Source of the DNA: JAPPFW01 sp964516495 | Lineage (GTDB): Bacteria > Actinomycetota > Acidimicrobiia > Spongiisociales > Spongiisociaceae | Assembly: GCA_964516495.1 (NCBI GenBank) | Contig: CAZEZF010000001.1 | Location: forward strand, 1 to 64,000 | DNA length: 64,000 nucleotides | Direction: 5' to 3' | Part shown: piece after piece, positions 8,115 through 17,139 of the stretch | Layout of the letters: each line of letters starts with the position of its first letter | Numbering within the stretch: position 1 is the stretch's first letter | Position numbers and translations under genes: made by a program | Notes under the pieces: model-generated | What the model was told of the DNA's origin: nothing | Seen by the model: only the letters and a program-made list of their open reading frames with translations | Database searches by the model: none

Positions 8115-8126
8115 CAATGATTATGT

Positions 8127-8290
8127 CTAGCTCCAATTCTTCATGCCCCGTCACGCCGAGCTCGAAAGGACCGCGTCAAGCCCACTTTCGCGGCGCTTCA
8201 GGCGATCACCCGGCGGGTGAAGGGTCTCCCCTGTCAGGCGAGGCTACCAATCACCCTCCCGAGCAAGAGCAATCGTTCGGTTACGGGCAT
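8127..8290 (-). mobile_element. MITE-like TTAA element, copy 4 (diverged, end lost)
   Basis: Begins CTAG-CTCCAATTCTTCATGCCCC and keeps the conserved CGCGTCAAGCCCACTTTCG segment and the central hairpin (TCACCC-GCC-GGGTGA on the minus strand). Similarity fades after about 8290 (TCGGTTACGGG) and the far terminal repeat is missing. It is a decayed copy. Confidence 0.65.
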
Positions 8291-8378
8291 TCCTGCATTC
8301 GTCGAATCGTGTTATTCCGGTTCCGAGCCGGTACGAACCGACCTTCTCAAGATCGGTTTGTCTCTCTCGCGGCATCAA

Positions 8379-8873
8379 TTATCTTGGCGGGCCGTCTCTG
8401 GGATGGGTTTGGTAACGGCCGACGGTGGTCCGCCGGACGACAAGATTCTCGGAATCCAGCCGGCGGTGGTGTTTTCGACAGACGGCGATGAGGTTGTCAA
8501 TGTCGGTTCTGCCACCGTCGCGGCGCCATTCTCGCATGTGGTGGAGCTCGCAGCGGTGCATGGGCGCCCCACATCGGAAGCAGCCGCCGTCACGGATGGC
8601 TACAGCGAGCCTCTGGGCGGCGTTGGCGAGGCGCTGGTTACGGCCCAGCCATAGGGGCCTACCGGTCCGGTCGAAGATCATGCCCGCGAGGGTGGTGTCG
8701 GGTGAAAGGGTCTTGAGGATTTTGCGGGGTACCGGGCCTATCCCGATGATCTCCACATGACCGTCCGGTCTGGCGCCGTCAATAACACCTTGCTCGGCGG
8801 TGATGATCAACTGGGTGGAAGCCTTGGCCCTAACGTTCGGACCATGGGACAACACTTCACCCCGATTTTTCAT
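8379..8873 (-). pseudogene. HNH endonuclease remnant (DUF222/13E12 type)
   Basis: The frame encodes an HNH nuclease core near its C-terminus: GGCFRCGAPMHRCELHHM...DIDNLIAVCRKHHR, with both Cys pairs and the HH/N/H residues. Upstream lies RTRTGRPLWLGRNQR-like sequence (as DRTGRPLWLGRNQRLAN) typical of the C-terminal third of actinobacterial DUF222-HNH proteins, usually 400 residues or more. Here the 5' part is absent and the only ATG (8871-8873) lies inside a MITE-end fragment. I read it as a truncated remnant; expression as a short protein cannot be excluded. Confidence 0.65.
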
Positions 8874-8893
8874 GCAGGGGTTTGTAAAAAAAT
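8858..8893 (+). mobile_element. MITE end fragment, copy 5
   Basis: CACCCCGATTTTTCATGCAG and the following GGGTTTG match the left end of the element (compare 53033-53053), then similarity stops at about 8893. It truncates the 5' side of the HNH remnant. Confidence 0.6.
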
Positions 8894-9077
8894 TGTGGGC
8901 TACAGCTGAGTGAACGGAGGGCCGATGACTACAGAAAAGAATCTACTCCCTGTCCATCCGGGCTAGATTCTCGATGAGGAGGAATCCCGGTTTCTGAATA
9001 CGGAGGTCCAGTGGTACCGGATACCGATAGCGGATACCGATAGCGGATCGTTCGTTACAGGGATGGCTCTACTGACG
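8894..9077. repeat. intergenic region with 13-bp tandem repeat
   Basis: No gene is seen between the HNH remnant and pyrG. Two perfect units of GGATACCGATAGC occur at 9019-9031 and 9032-9044, followed by a partial third. No terminator with a T-run was recognised after pyrG. Confidence 0.6.
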
Positions 9078-10751
9078 CTACCTCTGTGCCCGGGCTTCCA
9101 ACATCCCGGTGCGGTCCTCATTCGGCTTGGCGTCCGGCTTGGCGTCCTGCTCTCGCCGGTAACGATCGGCTGCGGCGACGAAACCTACGAACAACGGGTG
9201 TGGATCAAGCGGGCGAGACTTGAGTTCCGGATGGGCTTGGGTAGCGACGAAGTAAGGATGCGAAGGGATTTCGATGAACTCCACGAGGTATTCGTCGGGT
9301 GAGATTCCTGACATTCTCATCCCGGCGGCTTCGAGACCTCTGCGGTAGCGATTGTTGACCTCATAGCGGTGGCGGTGACGTTCGTAGATCAACTCCTTGC
9401 CGTAGAGGCGACGGACCAGCGAACCTTCGGCAAGTTTGGCGGGATAGACCCCGAGCCGCATCGTTCCGCCCTTATCGGAAACCACCTGCTGGTGCTCCAT
9501 CAGGTCGATGACCGGGTCCCTGGTCATGGGATTGAACTCGGTGCTGTTGGCGTCGGGTAGCCGCAGGACATTACGAGCGAACTCGATCACGGCTGTCTGG
9601 AGCCCCAGACATAGACCCAGGAAGGGAATCCCTCGGGTACGGGCATGGCTGATCGCCCTGATCTTGCCTTCGATGCCGCGGGCGCCGAAACCCCCCGGCA
9701 CGAGGATGCCGTGCAGGTATTCAACGTGTGGATCGCCGAACAAGCCGTCAAGGTCTTCGGCGGGGATCCACTTGACTTCGGCTCGAACGTTGTTGGCTAC
9801 GCCGCCGTGACGTAGGGCTTCCACAACCGACAGGTAGGCGTCGGGGAGCACCGTGTACTTGCCCACCACCCCGATATGCACGGTTGTTGTGGCGTTGTGC
9901 GCGGCTCTTACCATTCGGCGCCAATCCCTCAGATCGGGCGCCTGGGTCTCGAGTTCCAACATGTCGATGACTACCTGATCGAAGCTGTTGGCGTGAAGTA
10001 TCAGCGGCATATCGTAGATGTCGTCGGCATCGGGCGCCGAGATGACTGCTTCGGCTTCTACATCACAGAACAGGGATATCTTGCTGCGTATGGATTCGTC
10101 GATTTGCCGGTCGGACCGCACAACTATTGCGTCCGGTCGGATCCCGCGCGACCGTAACTCCGCTACCGAGTGCTGGGTTGGTTTGGTTTTCAACTCTTCG
10201 GAGGGACCGATAAAGGGAACCAGGGTCACATGTATGTGAGCAACGTTGCGGAACCCTACGTCGTTGCGGAACTGGCGGACTGCCTCCAGGAAAGGGAGTA
10301 TCTCGATGTCGCCCACTGTTCCGCCGATCTCGGTGATAACCACATCCACATCATCACGGTCCCCTAGACGGTGGATTCGTTCCTTGATCTCGTTGGTGAT
10401 ATGAGGAATGACCTGCACGGTGTCACCGAGATAGTCACCCCGCCGCTCCTTGTTGAGGACCGCCAGGTAGACCGACCCGGTCGTCACATTCGAGTCTTTT
10501 CGCAGGCTTTGGCCGGTGAACCGTTCGTAATGACCCAGGTCGAGGTCGGTCTCACCGCCGTCGTCGGTGACGTAGACCTCACCATGCTGGAACGGGTTCA
10601 TAGTCCCGGGATCGACGTTGATGTACGGGTCCAGCTTCTGGTTGACCACCTTGAGGCCGCGGGCCTTCATCAGTCGACCCAGGGAAGAGGCGGTGATTCC
10701 CTTGCCGAGACTGGAAACCACGCCGCCCGTTACGAACACATACTTCGTCAC
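9078..10751 (-). CDS. pyrG: CTP synthase
   Basis: PyrG aminates UTP to CTP using glutamine. The 557-residue protein has the synthetase domain starting TKYVFVTGGVVSSLGKGI, and a C-terminal class I glutamine amidotransferase domain with PFLGLCLGLQ (nucleophile Cys) and QAHPEL (catalytic His/Glu). The start is placed at GTG 10749-10751, which matches the conserved N-terminus and has AAGG upstream; another in-frame GTG lies at 10767-10769. It heads the xerD-scpA-scpB order. Confidence 0.96.
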   Translation of the reverse strand: MTKYVFVTGGVVSSLGKGITASSLGRLMKARGLKVVNQKLDPYINVDPGTMNPFQHGEVYVTDDGGETDLDLGHYERFTGQSLRKDSNVTTGSVYLAVLNKERRGDYLGDTVQVIPHITNEIKERIHRLGDRDDVDVVITEIGGTVGDIEILPFLEAVRQFRNDVGFRNVAHIHVTLVPFIGPSEELKTKPTQHSVAELRSRGIRPDAIVVRSDRQIDESIRSKISLFCDVEAEAVISAPDADDIYDMPLILHANSFDQVVIDMLELETQAPDLRDWRRMVRAAHNATTTVHIGVVGKYTVLPDAYLSVVEALRHGGVANNVRAEVKWIPAEDLDGLFGDPHVEYLHGILVPGGFGARGIEGKIRAISHARTRGIPFLGLCLGLQTAVIEFARNVLRLPDANSTEFNPMTRDPVIDLMEHQQVVSDKGGTMRLGVYPAKLAEGSLVRRLYGKELIYERHRHRYEVNNRYRRGLEAAGMRMSGISPDEYLVEFIEIPSHPYFVATQAHPELKSRPLDPHPLFVGFVAAADRYRREQDAKPDAKPNEDRTGMLEARAQR

Positions 10752-10903
10752 GGGATTAGACCTTACCACCGACCGATGTCAACTCCGGACATAGCGGCGC
10801 CTGACACGATGATCCGATCAGTCCGACGACGCCGATTCACATCTACAATCCCTTGCCTCTGAGACAGTCAGGTCCTCGGTCGGACATGGTTGAAACCCCG
10901 ATG

Positions 10904-10959
10904 CCTCAAGGGTCGGCGACCGACCGGAGCTATCGGTGGTTCAACCCGGCGCCTTGAGG
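10904..10959. promoter_or_regulatory. nested inverted repeats between nagB and pyrG
   Basis: CCTCAAGG (10904-10911) pairs with CCTTGAGG (10952-10959), and GGTCGG (10911-10916) pairs with CCGACC (10920-10925) across a CGA loop. It lies after the nagB stop and ahead of pyrG, so it could end the nagB operon transcript or form part of the pyrG leader. There is no T-run, so a classic intrinsic terminator is not supported. Confidence 0.35.
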
Positions 10960-10986
10960 AATGAGGTTATACCGGCTGCTCGTTTG

Positions 10987-11724
10987 TCAGCCTTCTCCGA
11001 CTCCCGAGGCGCCGGCGCTGGGCGGGTCAAGGATCAGAGTCACGCGAGGATGTGCCTGAAGCACCGAGGCCGGTACGGAGTTGCTGATCGGTCCGTGCCG
11101 GGACTCGAACACGACATCGGCCTTGGCCGAACCGGAAGCGATCACAACCAGATGTTCGGCTTGTAGGATCGTGCCGAGTCCCTGGGTCAAGGCATGATGC
11201 GGGACCTCATCGAGGCTGTTGAAGAATCGGGAGTTGTGCATTCGCGTATCTGAGGTGAGACGCACGATCCTCGTGTGGGAATCGAATCCAGCGCCTGGTT
11301 CGTTGAAAGCGAGGTGGCCATTGCAACCGATGCCGAGGACCTGGATTCCGATCCTTGCCTGGATAACGAGGCGCTCGTAGCGGACACATTCCCTGTCGAG
11401 GTCGATAGCGGAAACGTCGGGAACATGCACGCAAGCCGGGTCAATGTCGACATGTCCGGTCAGTTCGGAGCGGATGACATTACGGTACAGCTGCGGATGT
11501 TCAGGGTCGAGTCCTATGTATTCGTCCAGTAGGAAGGCTTGACACTCGGCGAACGAGAGCGACTCCTCCTTGTGACGCCGTACCAATTCCCGGTAGAGAA
11601 GTTGGACGGAACTCCCGGTTGCCAGCCCTAGCACGGGCGCCGGTGTGGAACGAAGATATGTATCAACGAGGTCGGCCGCTACCAGGGCTGAGGCCGCGGA
11701 GTTCCTGCCGACGACGACCTTCAT
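10987..11724 (-). CDS. nagB: glucosamine-6-phosphate deaminase
   Basis: NagB converts glucosamine 6-phosphate to fructose 6-phosphate and ammonia. The 245-residue product starts MKVVVGRNSAASALVAADLV and shows GLATGSSVQLLY, FLLDEYIGL (catalytic Asp region) and GIGCNGHLAFNEPGAGFDS, all diagnostic. A GTG 22 codons earlier is possible but the extension looks non-native. It ends the ROK/M20/ABC operon. No nagA homologue is in the window; an M20 hydrolase sits in the same operon. Confidence 0.93.
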   Translation of the reverse strand: MKVVVGRNSAASALVAADLVDTYLRSTPAPVLGLATGSSVQLLYRELVRRHKEESLSFAECQAFLLDEYIGLDPEHPQLYRNVIRSELTGHVDIDPACVHVPDVSAIDLDRECVRYERLVIQARIGIQVLGIGCNGHLAFNEPGAGFDSHTRIVRLTSDTRMHNSRFFNSLDEVPHHALTQGLGTILQAEHLVVIASGSAKADVVFESRHGPISNSVPASVLQAHPRVTLILDPPSAGASGVGEG

Positions 11725-11881
11725 CCCGTTTCTGCGGTTTGCTCGGTCCGGCGCCGACGACGGAGGGACGACCACCTGATAGCCGCCCACTCGTTATGCG
11801 TTACGGTTATCGGCGTCGGCATGTGGGTGGGTAGGGTCACACCGGATCGCACAGACGGTGTGAAGGTTCATCCCGGTCTTC

Positions 11882-12649
11882 TCATCTCGGCGTCTCCACG
11901 GTCTTGGCGCCGGTGATGAAGCCCACCAGATCCCCTTTGGTGACTTCTTCGACCTTTATCTCGGCGGTCTTCCTGCCGCGTCGAAGGACTACGGCGTCGT
12001 CGCACACCTCGGTCACCCGGTCCATGTTATGGGTGATGAGCAGGACCGCAACCCCGGAACTGCGTAATGTCCTGATCAGGTCGAGCACCCGCTCGGCCTG
12101 CTCCACTCCCAGCGCGGCGGCCGGTTCATCCAGCAGTACGATCTGTTGGCCCCAGGACACGGCCCTGCCGATGGCGATGGCTTGGCGCTGTCCACCCGAA
12201 AGCAACCTGACCCGCCTCCGTAGCGACGGGATGTCGATATCGAGATGAGAGAGGGCTGTCCGGCATTCGGACTCCATCTTCGTCTTGTTGAGTATCCCGA
12301 GTCTTGCTCCTAGCCGACCTCCCCGGGTGGGTTCCCGGTTGAGAAAGAGGTTTTCGATCACGCTGAGCGTGTCGATGAGTGAGAGGTTCTGATGAACCGT
12401 TTCGATTCCGAGTGAGCGGGCTACATCCGGTGAAGGTATCCGGCGCACCACCCCGTCGATACTGATCGTTCCGGAGTCCGGTTGGTGTATACCGGCGATG
12501 CACTTGACCAGGGTGGACTTACCGGCCCCGTTGTCACCCAGAAGGGCGGTCACTCTTCCTCGGTGGATACTCATGGAGACTCCGTCGAGAGCCTGAACCG
12601 CCCGGAAGGCTTTGGAAAGGTTCTTGACCTCGAGCGCCGGAACGCTCAT
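11882..12649 (-). CDS. sugar-type ABC transporter ATP-binding protein
   Basis: A single nucleotide-binding domain of 255 residues from the CUT2 (ribose/fructose) group, resembling half of RbsA. Walker A is GDNGAGKST (near residue 37), signature LSGGQRQ, Walker B IVLLDEP, and switch His in LLITHNM. It overlaps the YhfX-like gene stop by four bases and works with the permease at 13858 and binding protein at 14912. A single-domain ATPase implies a homodimer. The substrate is not readable. Confidence 0.9.
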   Translation of the reverse strand: MSVPALEVKNLSKAFRAVQALDGVSMSIHRGRVTALLGDNGAGKSTLVKCIAGIHQPDSGTISIDGVVRRIPSPDVARSLGIETVHQNLSLIDTLSVIENLFLNREPTRGGRLGARLGILNKTKMESECRTALSHLDIDIPSLRRRVRLLSGGQRQAIAIGRAVSWGQQIVLLDEPAAALGVEQAERVLDLIRTLRSSGVAVLLITHNMDRVTEVCDDAVVLRRGRKTAEIKVEEVTKGDLVGFITGAKTVETPR

Positions 12650-13851
12650 CCCCTGAACCTGCGCGCCGGCTCACCCAAGACGTTCCATATTCCGGCGATA
12701 GCAGGGTTATCGGTTGCCGCCCCGTCTATTCCTACCACCGTGGCCCGCGTCACGAAAGCCTGAACGCGGAACGCGCATATGACGGAATCGCCTTCCTGCA
12801 CCGACCGACCGGCCGGAGGATGCAGTCTTGCGTAATAGTCGATTCCGGAAGGACTGGGAAGCTCCAGCGGTACTGTTTCGGAGGACACGTCCTCCGGGCC
12901 GGACGACAGCAATGCCTGTGCCTGGTAAGGGTCGAAGACGGGGTCCACATAGAAGCCGCCTCCGAAGCAGAGGGGAACGCCCTGATGGATGTGGGCGATC
13001 TCCGTCAGGTAGAGCACGGCAGGCTTTTCCGGAAGTTCCTCTACCGCGTGCAGCGGTGTGGTGCCGGTCAGGCCGTGACCGGGCTCGACCTGGGTGGCGC
13101 CCGCGTCTGCGAGGAGCTTCAGGACCGCGGTGGATGTGGTTCCGGGTGCGTTGACCTCGATTCGGGCGCCGGGGCTGAGAACCGCGGTGGCTACCTCCAC
13201 GCCTCGGGCGAGGGTTGCGGCGTTAGGGGTTGTGGCGGTCGTCTTGGTGGCGGGATCGTACAGGAGCGCCGGAAAGGTAGTAAGTCCGGCGAAGCGCAAG
13301 CCGTCGAGGCCGTTGACGAACTCGATCGCGGCAGGCAGTTCCTCCAGACCGAAGCCTCCCTCATGGCCCGGATAGAACACGTCGCCCTCATCCCAGATCC
13401 GTAACAGAACCTGCTGGGTTCGCCCAAGTCGCGCTACCGCGCGCGACGCTGCGATCGCCTTGGACCGGGAGAAGATCGTCCAGTACTCGGGAGCAAGCCG
13501 CGCCGCCTCGGCCGTTTCCGCGCGAGCGATCTGGACAAGGTGGCCTAGGTTACCCAGCCTGTGCCCTCCCTCAACAATCGGCCGCGCACAGTCCATATCT
13601 ACTGCCACATACCCATCGACGCCGCCTGCTGTGATAGCGTCGAGGGCGCCGCCCGCTCGTCCGAGTTGCTTGGTCATTGCGTACACCTTCAAACCCAACC
13701 GGTGCGCCTCCGAGGTAAGGATGCGGGTGTTCGACTCCAGGGCGTCGAGGTCGATGACATATGAGTTCGGGGGTATGCACCCCTCCTGGTGCAGCCGGAT
13801 GGTCGCCTCGACGAAGGGCCGGTTCCGCTTGACCAGTGAACTAAGGAACAT
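12646..13851 (-). CDS. YhfX-like PLP-dependent alanine-racemase-fold protein
   Basis: A 401-residue protein with an N-terminal alanine racemase-like barrel: SYVIDLDALESNTRIL, then KVYAMTKQLGR with the likely PLP lysine, and a C-terminal beta domain (FGGGFYVDP, GIDYYARLHPPAG, GDSVICAFRVQAFVTRATVVGI) typical of YhfX. YhfX family chemistry is not firmly established; members are thought to act on amino acids or related compounds. It is embedded between permease and ATPase genes of an ABC transporter, which suggests it acts on the imported compound. It begins seven bases after the permease stop. Confidence 0.75.
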   Translation of the reverse strand: MFLSSLVKRNRPFVEATIRLHQEGCIPPNSYVIDLDALESNTRILTSEAHRLGLKVYAMTKQLGRAGGALDAITAGGVDGYVAVDMDCARPIVEGGHRLGNLGHLVQIARAETAEAARLAPEYWTIFSRSKAIAASRAVARLGRTQQVLLRIWDEGDVFYPGHEGGFGLEELPAAIEFVNGLDGLRFAGLTTFPALLYDPATKTTATTPNAATLARGVEVATAVLSPGARIEVNAPGTTSTAVLKLLADAGATQVEPGHGLTGTTPLHAVEELPEKPAVLYLTEIAHIHQGVPLCFGGGFYVDPVFDPYQAQALLSSGPEDVSSETVPLELPSPSGIDYYARLHPPAGRSVQEGDSVICAFRVQAFVTRATVVGIDGAATDNPAIAGIWNVLGEPARRFRG

Positions 13852-13857
13852 GGTTGC

Positions 13858-14859
13858 TCAACTTTCGCTCGGAGCTCGCATACTGAGCGCAACCGCCACG
13901 ATGATGATCAATCCACGGGCGATCAGTTGGTCGGCCACCTCCAACCCCATGAGGATCAGACCGTTGTTGAGCATGGCCATGATCACCGCGCCGGTTACCG
14001 CGCCGGTGATGGAGGCCCGGCCTCCGAACAGGCTTGTCCCGCCGATTACCACCGCCGCGATTACGGTCAGTAGATCGTTCTCCCCCAGATCGTGCCGACC
14101 GATCGCCAACCTGCCCGCCAGGAGGACTCCGGCGAAAGCAGCGGCCGTGGCGCTGAGTACGAGGGCGCCTACTCGGATACGGTCGGTGTTGAGGCCGACC
14201 GCGTTGGCTGCCGATCGGTCGGTTCCCGTGGCTAGTACATGTCGTCCCCATCGCAAATGGTGAAGGGCGAAGTGACCGAGCCCGAAGGCGATGAGGGTCC
14301 AGATCACCAGGGACGAGATCGGACCTACGGACCCGGCCCCGAACAAGGCCGAGAACGTGTCGTCCCTTATCGGTAACGACTGGAGATTATTCATGTTGCG
14401 GGCGATCCCGCTGATGATCCCCAGCGTTCCCAGCGTGACCAGGAAGGACGGTATGCGTATCTTGACCGTGATAAGACCGTTTACCAAGCCGATAAGAAGT
14501 CCTGTACCGACTGCGGCCAACGTACCGGGGAGCCAGCCGTAGGCGCCGACGACCGTAGCTGCGACCAAGGAAGATAAGGCCACTGTCGAACCCACCGACA
14601 GGTCGATCTCCGCCGAAGCCAGCGCGAACGCCATCCCGACCGCCATGACGGCGATGGGCGCCGCTTGGCGGCCGATGTTCAGCAGGTTGGACCAACGGAG
14701 AAACCCGTCATCCCACAGCACGATGGCGAAGGCGGCCAGGATCGATACGAAGGCAAGGTATACGACGTACTGGCGAAAGCCTTCGCTATCATCCCGGGCG
14801 GCCCGACGGGACACAACCCGACGGGCTAGCCCGCCTACCGTGCTTCGGACCGCCTTCAC
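13858..14859 (-). CDS. sugar-type ABC transporter permease (RbsC family)
   Basis: A 333-residue inner-membrane permease of the CUT2 type with about ten hydrophobic segments. The family motif is clear: MAVGMAFALASAEIDLSVGS followed later by VVIGGTSLFGGRASITGAVTGAV. It lies between the duplicated binding protein and the YhfX-like gene in one operon. It should form the membrane channel with the single-domain ATPase at 11882. Confidence 0.92.
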   Translation of the reverse strand: MKAVRSTVGGLARRVVSRRAARDDSEGFRQYVVYLAFVSILAAFAIVLWDDGFLRWSNLLNIGRQAAPIAVMAVGMAFALASAEIDLSVGSTVALSSLVAATVVGAYGWLPGTLAAVGTGLLIGLVNGLITVKIRIPSFLVTLGTLGIISGIARNMNNLQSLPIRDDTFSALFGAGSVGPISSLVIWTLIAFGLGHFALHHLRWGRHVLATGTDRSAANAVGLNTDRIRVGALVLSATAAAFAGVLLAGRLAIGRHDLGENDLLTVIAAVVIGGTSLFGGRASITGAVTGAVIMAMLNNGLILMGLEVADQLIARGLIIIVAVALSMRAPSES

Positions 14860-14911
14860 TCCTCGGAGTTCCTTGGTAACTCTATTGCCGGCTACAGCTT
14901 CCTCCTACAGC

Positions 14912-17125
14912 TTATCCTCCTAGGGCTTGCATGATTTGGGGTGGTGGGTTGGTTGCGAGTGATTGTTGGTAGGCGTCGATGATGTTGTCGGCGGTTACTT
15001 TGATGGCGGGTACGACGGTGAAGGGTGGGGCGGGTTTACCGATGAGGCCGTAGGCGCCTTCGAGGGCCATGGTGCGGCCTAGGGCGTAGGCTTCATCGGC
15101 GGCTATTCCGACGATGTTGCCGCCTTCTACCAGGTCGAGCGAGACGTTGGTGTCCAGGTCGAGGGTGACGACGGCTACGTCGGTTGCTCCCGCGGCGCGT
15201 AGTGCGGCTAGCACTCCGTCGGCGGGACCGGCCGACCAGGGGGCGTAGATACCGTCGAGGTCGGGGTTTCTGGTCAGCAGCGAGGAGGCGATCTGCTCGG
15301 CGGCGGCGGGATCGGCCAGGCCTTGTTCGTCGACGATTTCGATGTCGGGATAGGCGGCTTGGATCCAGGCTTTGAAGGCCTGGTCTCTTTGGTTGGTGAC
15401 ATAGTATGCGGCGTCGTGGTAGATGAAACCTACTTTGCCTTGACCGTCTAGGGCGTCTGCCAGCAGGTCGGCTGCTGCGATGCCCATGGCTGCGAGGTCG
15501 TCGGTGACGATGCCTACGTAGTCGGTTCCTTGGATGTATCCCTCCGGGACGTTGCTGAGGAACACCAGCTGCACCCCGGCTTCTACCGCGGGGCGGAATG
15601 CTTCGGCGCCGGAAACGGGGTCGAGGACCAGGCTGATGATTATGTCGGGGTTCTGGGCCATGACGGTTTCGACGTCGTTGGCTTGTTGCGCCGCGTCGAA
15701 TTGGGCGTTGGTTTCGGCGATAACCTCGATACCCAGCTCGGCGAAAGCGTCTCTGGCGCCTTGGCTTACCGCGTCGGTGAACGCCCCGGCGGTGTGCCAG
15801 AGCAGGGCGGCCGTGTGATTACCCGACTGCACCCGAGCAATCTCGTCGCCGGTCAGGGTGATCTCACCCGACGGGGTGGCCGACTCACCCCCCGGACCCC
15901 GAGTCACCGGGGCCGCCGGCGATTCTCCTAGGGCTTGCATGATTTGGGGTGGTGGGTTGGTTGCGAGTGATTGTTGGTAGGCGTCGATGATGTTGTCGGC
16001 GGTTACTTTGATGGCGGGTACGACGGTGAAGGGTGGGGCGGGTTTACCGATGAGGCCGTAGGCGCCTTCGAGGGCCATGGTGCGGCCTAGGGCGTAGGCT
16101 TCATCGGCGGCTATTCCGACGATGTTGCCGCCTTCTACCAGGTCGAGCGAGACGTTGGTGTCCAGGTCGAGGGTGACGACGGCTACGTCGGTTGCTCCCG
16201 CGGCGCGTAGTGCGGCTAGCACTCCGTCGGCGGGACCGGCCGACCAGGGGGCGTAGATACCGTCGAGGTCGGGGTTTCTGGTCAGCAGCGAGGAGGCGAT
16301 CTGCTCGGCGGCGGCGGGATCGGCCAGGCCTTGTTCGTCGACGATTTCGATGTCGGGATAGGCGGCTTGGATCCAGGCTTTGAAGGCCTGGTCTCTTTGG
16401 TTGGTGACATAGTATGCGGCGTCGTGGTAGATGAAACCTACTTTGCCTTGACCGTCTAGGGCGTCTGCCAGCAGGTCGGCTGCTGCGATGCCCATGGCTG
16501 CGAGGTCGTCGGTGACGATGCCTACGTAGTCGGTTCCTTGGATGTATCCCTCCGGGACGTTGCTGAGGAACACCAGCTGCACCCCGGCTTCTACCGCGGG
16601 GCGGAATGCTTCGGCGCCGGAAACGGGGTCGAGGACCAGGCTGATGATTATGTCGGGGTTCTGGGCCATGACGGTTTCGACGTCGTTGGCTTGTTGCGCC
16701 GCGTCGAATTGGGCGTTGGTTTCGGCGATAACCTCGATACCCAGCTCGGCGAAAGCGTCTCTGGCGCCTTGGCTTACCGCGTCGGTGAACGCCCCGGCGG
16801 TGTGCCAGAGCAGGGCGGCCGTGTGATTACCCGACTGCACCCGAGCAATCTCGTCGCCGGTCAGGGTGATCTCACCCGACGGGGTGGCCGACTCACCCCC
16901 CGGACCCCGAGTCACCGGGGCCGCCGGCGCCTCCGGCTCGTCAGTTTCAGACATCTCGGTCGTCGTCGCTTGGGTCGTGGCGGCGGCCCGGGTTGTGGTG
17001 GTTTCCTCGACCGCTTCTTCGCCGTCGCAGGCGACGGCGATCAGGCCGAGAGTCACCATGAGCGCGACCAGAAACGGCCGCTTGGGTGTCCTTGCCCTTG
17101 TTTTCATTGTGTTCCTCTTGGTCAT
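14912..17125 (-). CDS. sugar-type ABC substrate-binding lipoprotein, internally duplicated
   Basis: A 737-residue predicted lipoprotein. The start at ATG 17123-17125 has a strong GGGAGGAA site. An N-terminal signal peptide ends IAVAC with lipid-accepting Cys33, followed by a Thr-rich linker. Two binding domains follow, residues about 66-400 and 402-736, each running from PVTRGPGGESATPSGEITLT to PPPQIMQALG. They belong to the periplasmic-binding-protein-like group I (ribose/RbsB type). The two copies appear identical in protein and DNA, so the duplication is very recent or an assembly artefact. Normal family members have one domain of about 330 residues. It pairs with the permease and ATPase downstream. 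Confidence 0.88.
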   Translation of the reverse strand: MTKRNTMKTRARTPKRPFLVALMVTLGLIAVACDGEEAVEETTTTRAAATTQATTTEMSETDEPEAPAAPVTRGPGGESATPSGEITLTGDEIARVQSGNHTAALLWHTAGAFTDAVSQGARDAFAELGIEVIAETNAQFDAAQQANDVETVMAQNPDIIISLVLDPVSGAEAFRPAVEAGVQLVFLSNVPEGYIQGTDYVGIVTDDLAAMGIAAADLLADALDGQGKVGFIYHDAAYYVTNQRDQAFKAWIQAAYPDIEIVDEQGLADPAAAEQIASSLLTRNPDLDGIYAPWSAGPADGVLAALRAAGATDVAVVTLDLDTNVSLDLVEGGNIVGIAADEAYALGRTMALEGAYGLIGKPAPPFTVVPAIKVTADNIIDAYQQSLATNPPPQIMQALGESPAAPVTRGPGGESATPSGEITLTGDEIARVQSGNHTAALLWHTAGAFTDAVSQGARDAFAELGIEVIAETNAQFDAAQQANDVETVMAQNPDIIISLVLDPVSGAEAFRPAVEAGVQLVFLSNVPEGYIQGTDYVGIVTDDLAAMGIAAADLLADALDGQGKVGFIYHDAAYYVTNQRDQAFKAWIQAAYPDIEIVDEQGLADPAAAEQIASSLLTRNPDLDGIYAPWSAGPADGVLAALRAAGATDVAVVTLDLDTNVSLDLVEGGNIVGIAADEAYALGRTMALEGAYGLIGKPAPPFTVVPAIKVTADNIIDAYQQSLATNPPPQIMQALGG
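14917..15921 (-). repeat. 1005-bp direct repeat, copy B (3' half of binding-protein gene)
   Basis: This copy matches 15925-16929 at a constant offset of 1008 bases; the flanking bases differ (14916 versus 15924, 15922 versus 16930). All stretches I compared were identical. It encodes the C-terminal binding domain. A unit of 1008 bases is 336 codons, so the frame is kept. Confidence 0.9.
15925..16929 (-). repeat. 1005-bp direct repeat, copy A (5' half of binding-protein gene)
   Basis: Partner of 14917-15921, encoding the first binding domain after the lipoprotein linker. The three bases at 15922-15924 form the junction and create the residues ESPAAP between the copies. Confidence 0.9.
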
Positions 17126-17139
17126 CGTTCCTCCCTTGG

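Noticed and set aside
10904..10959. Intrinsic terminator after nagB
   Set aside because: Inverted repeats exist but there is no T-run in the transcript direction, so it is listed only as a possible structure.
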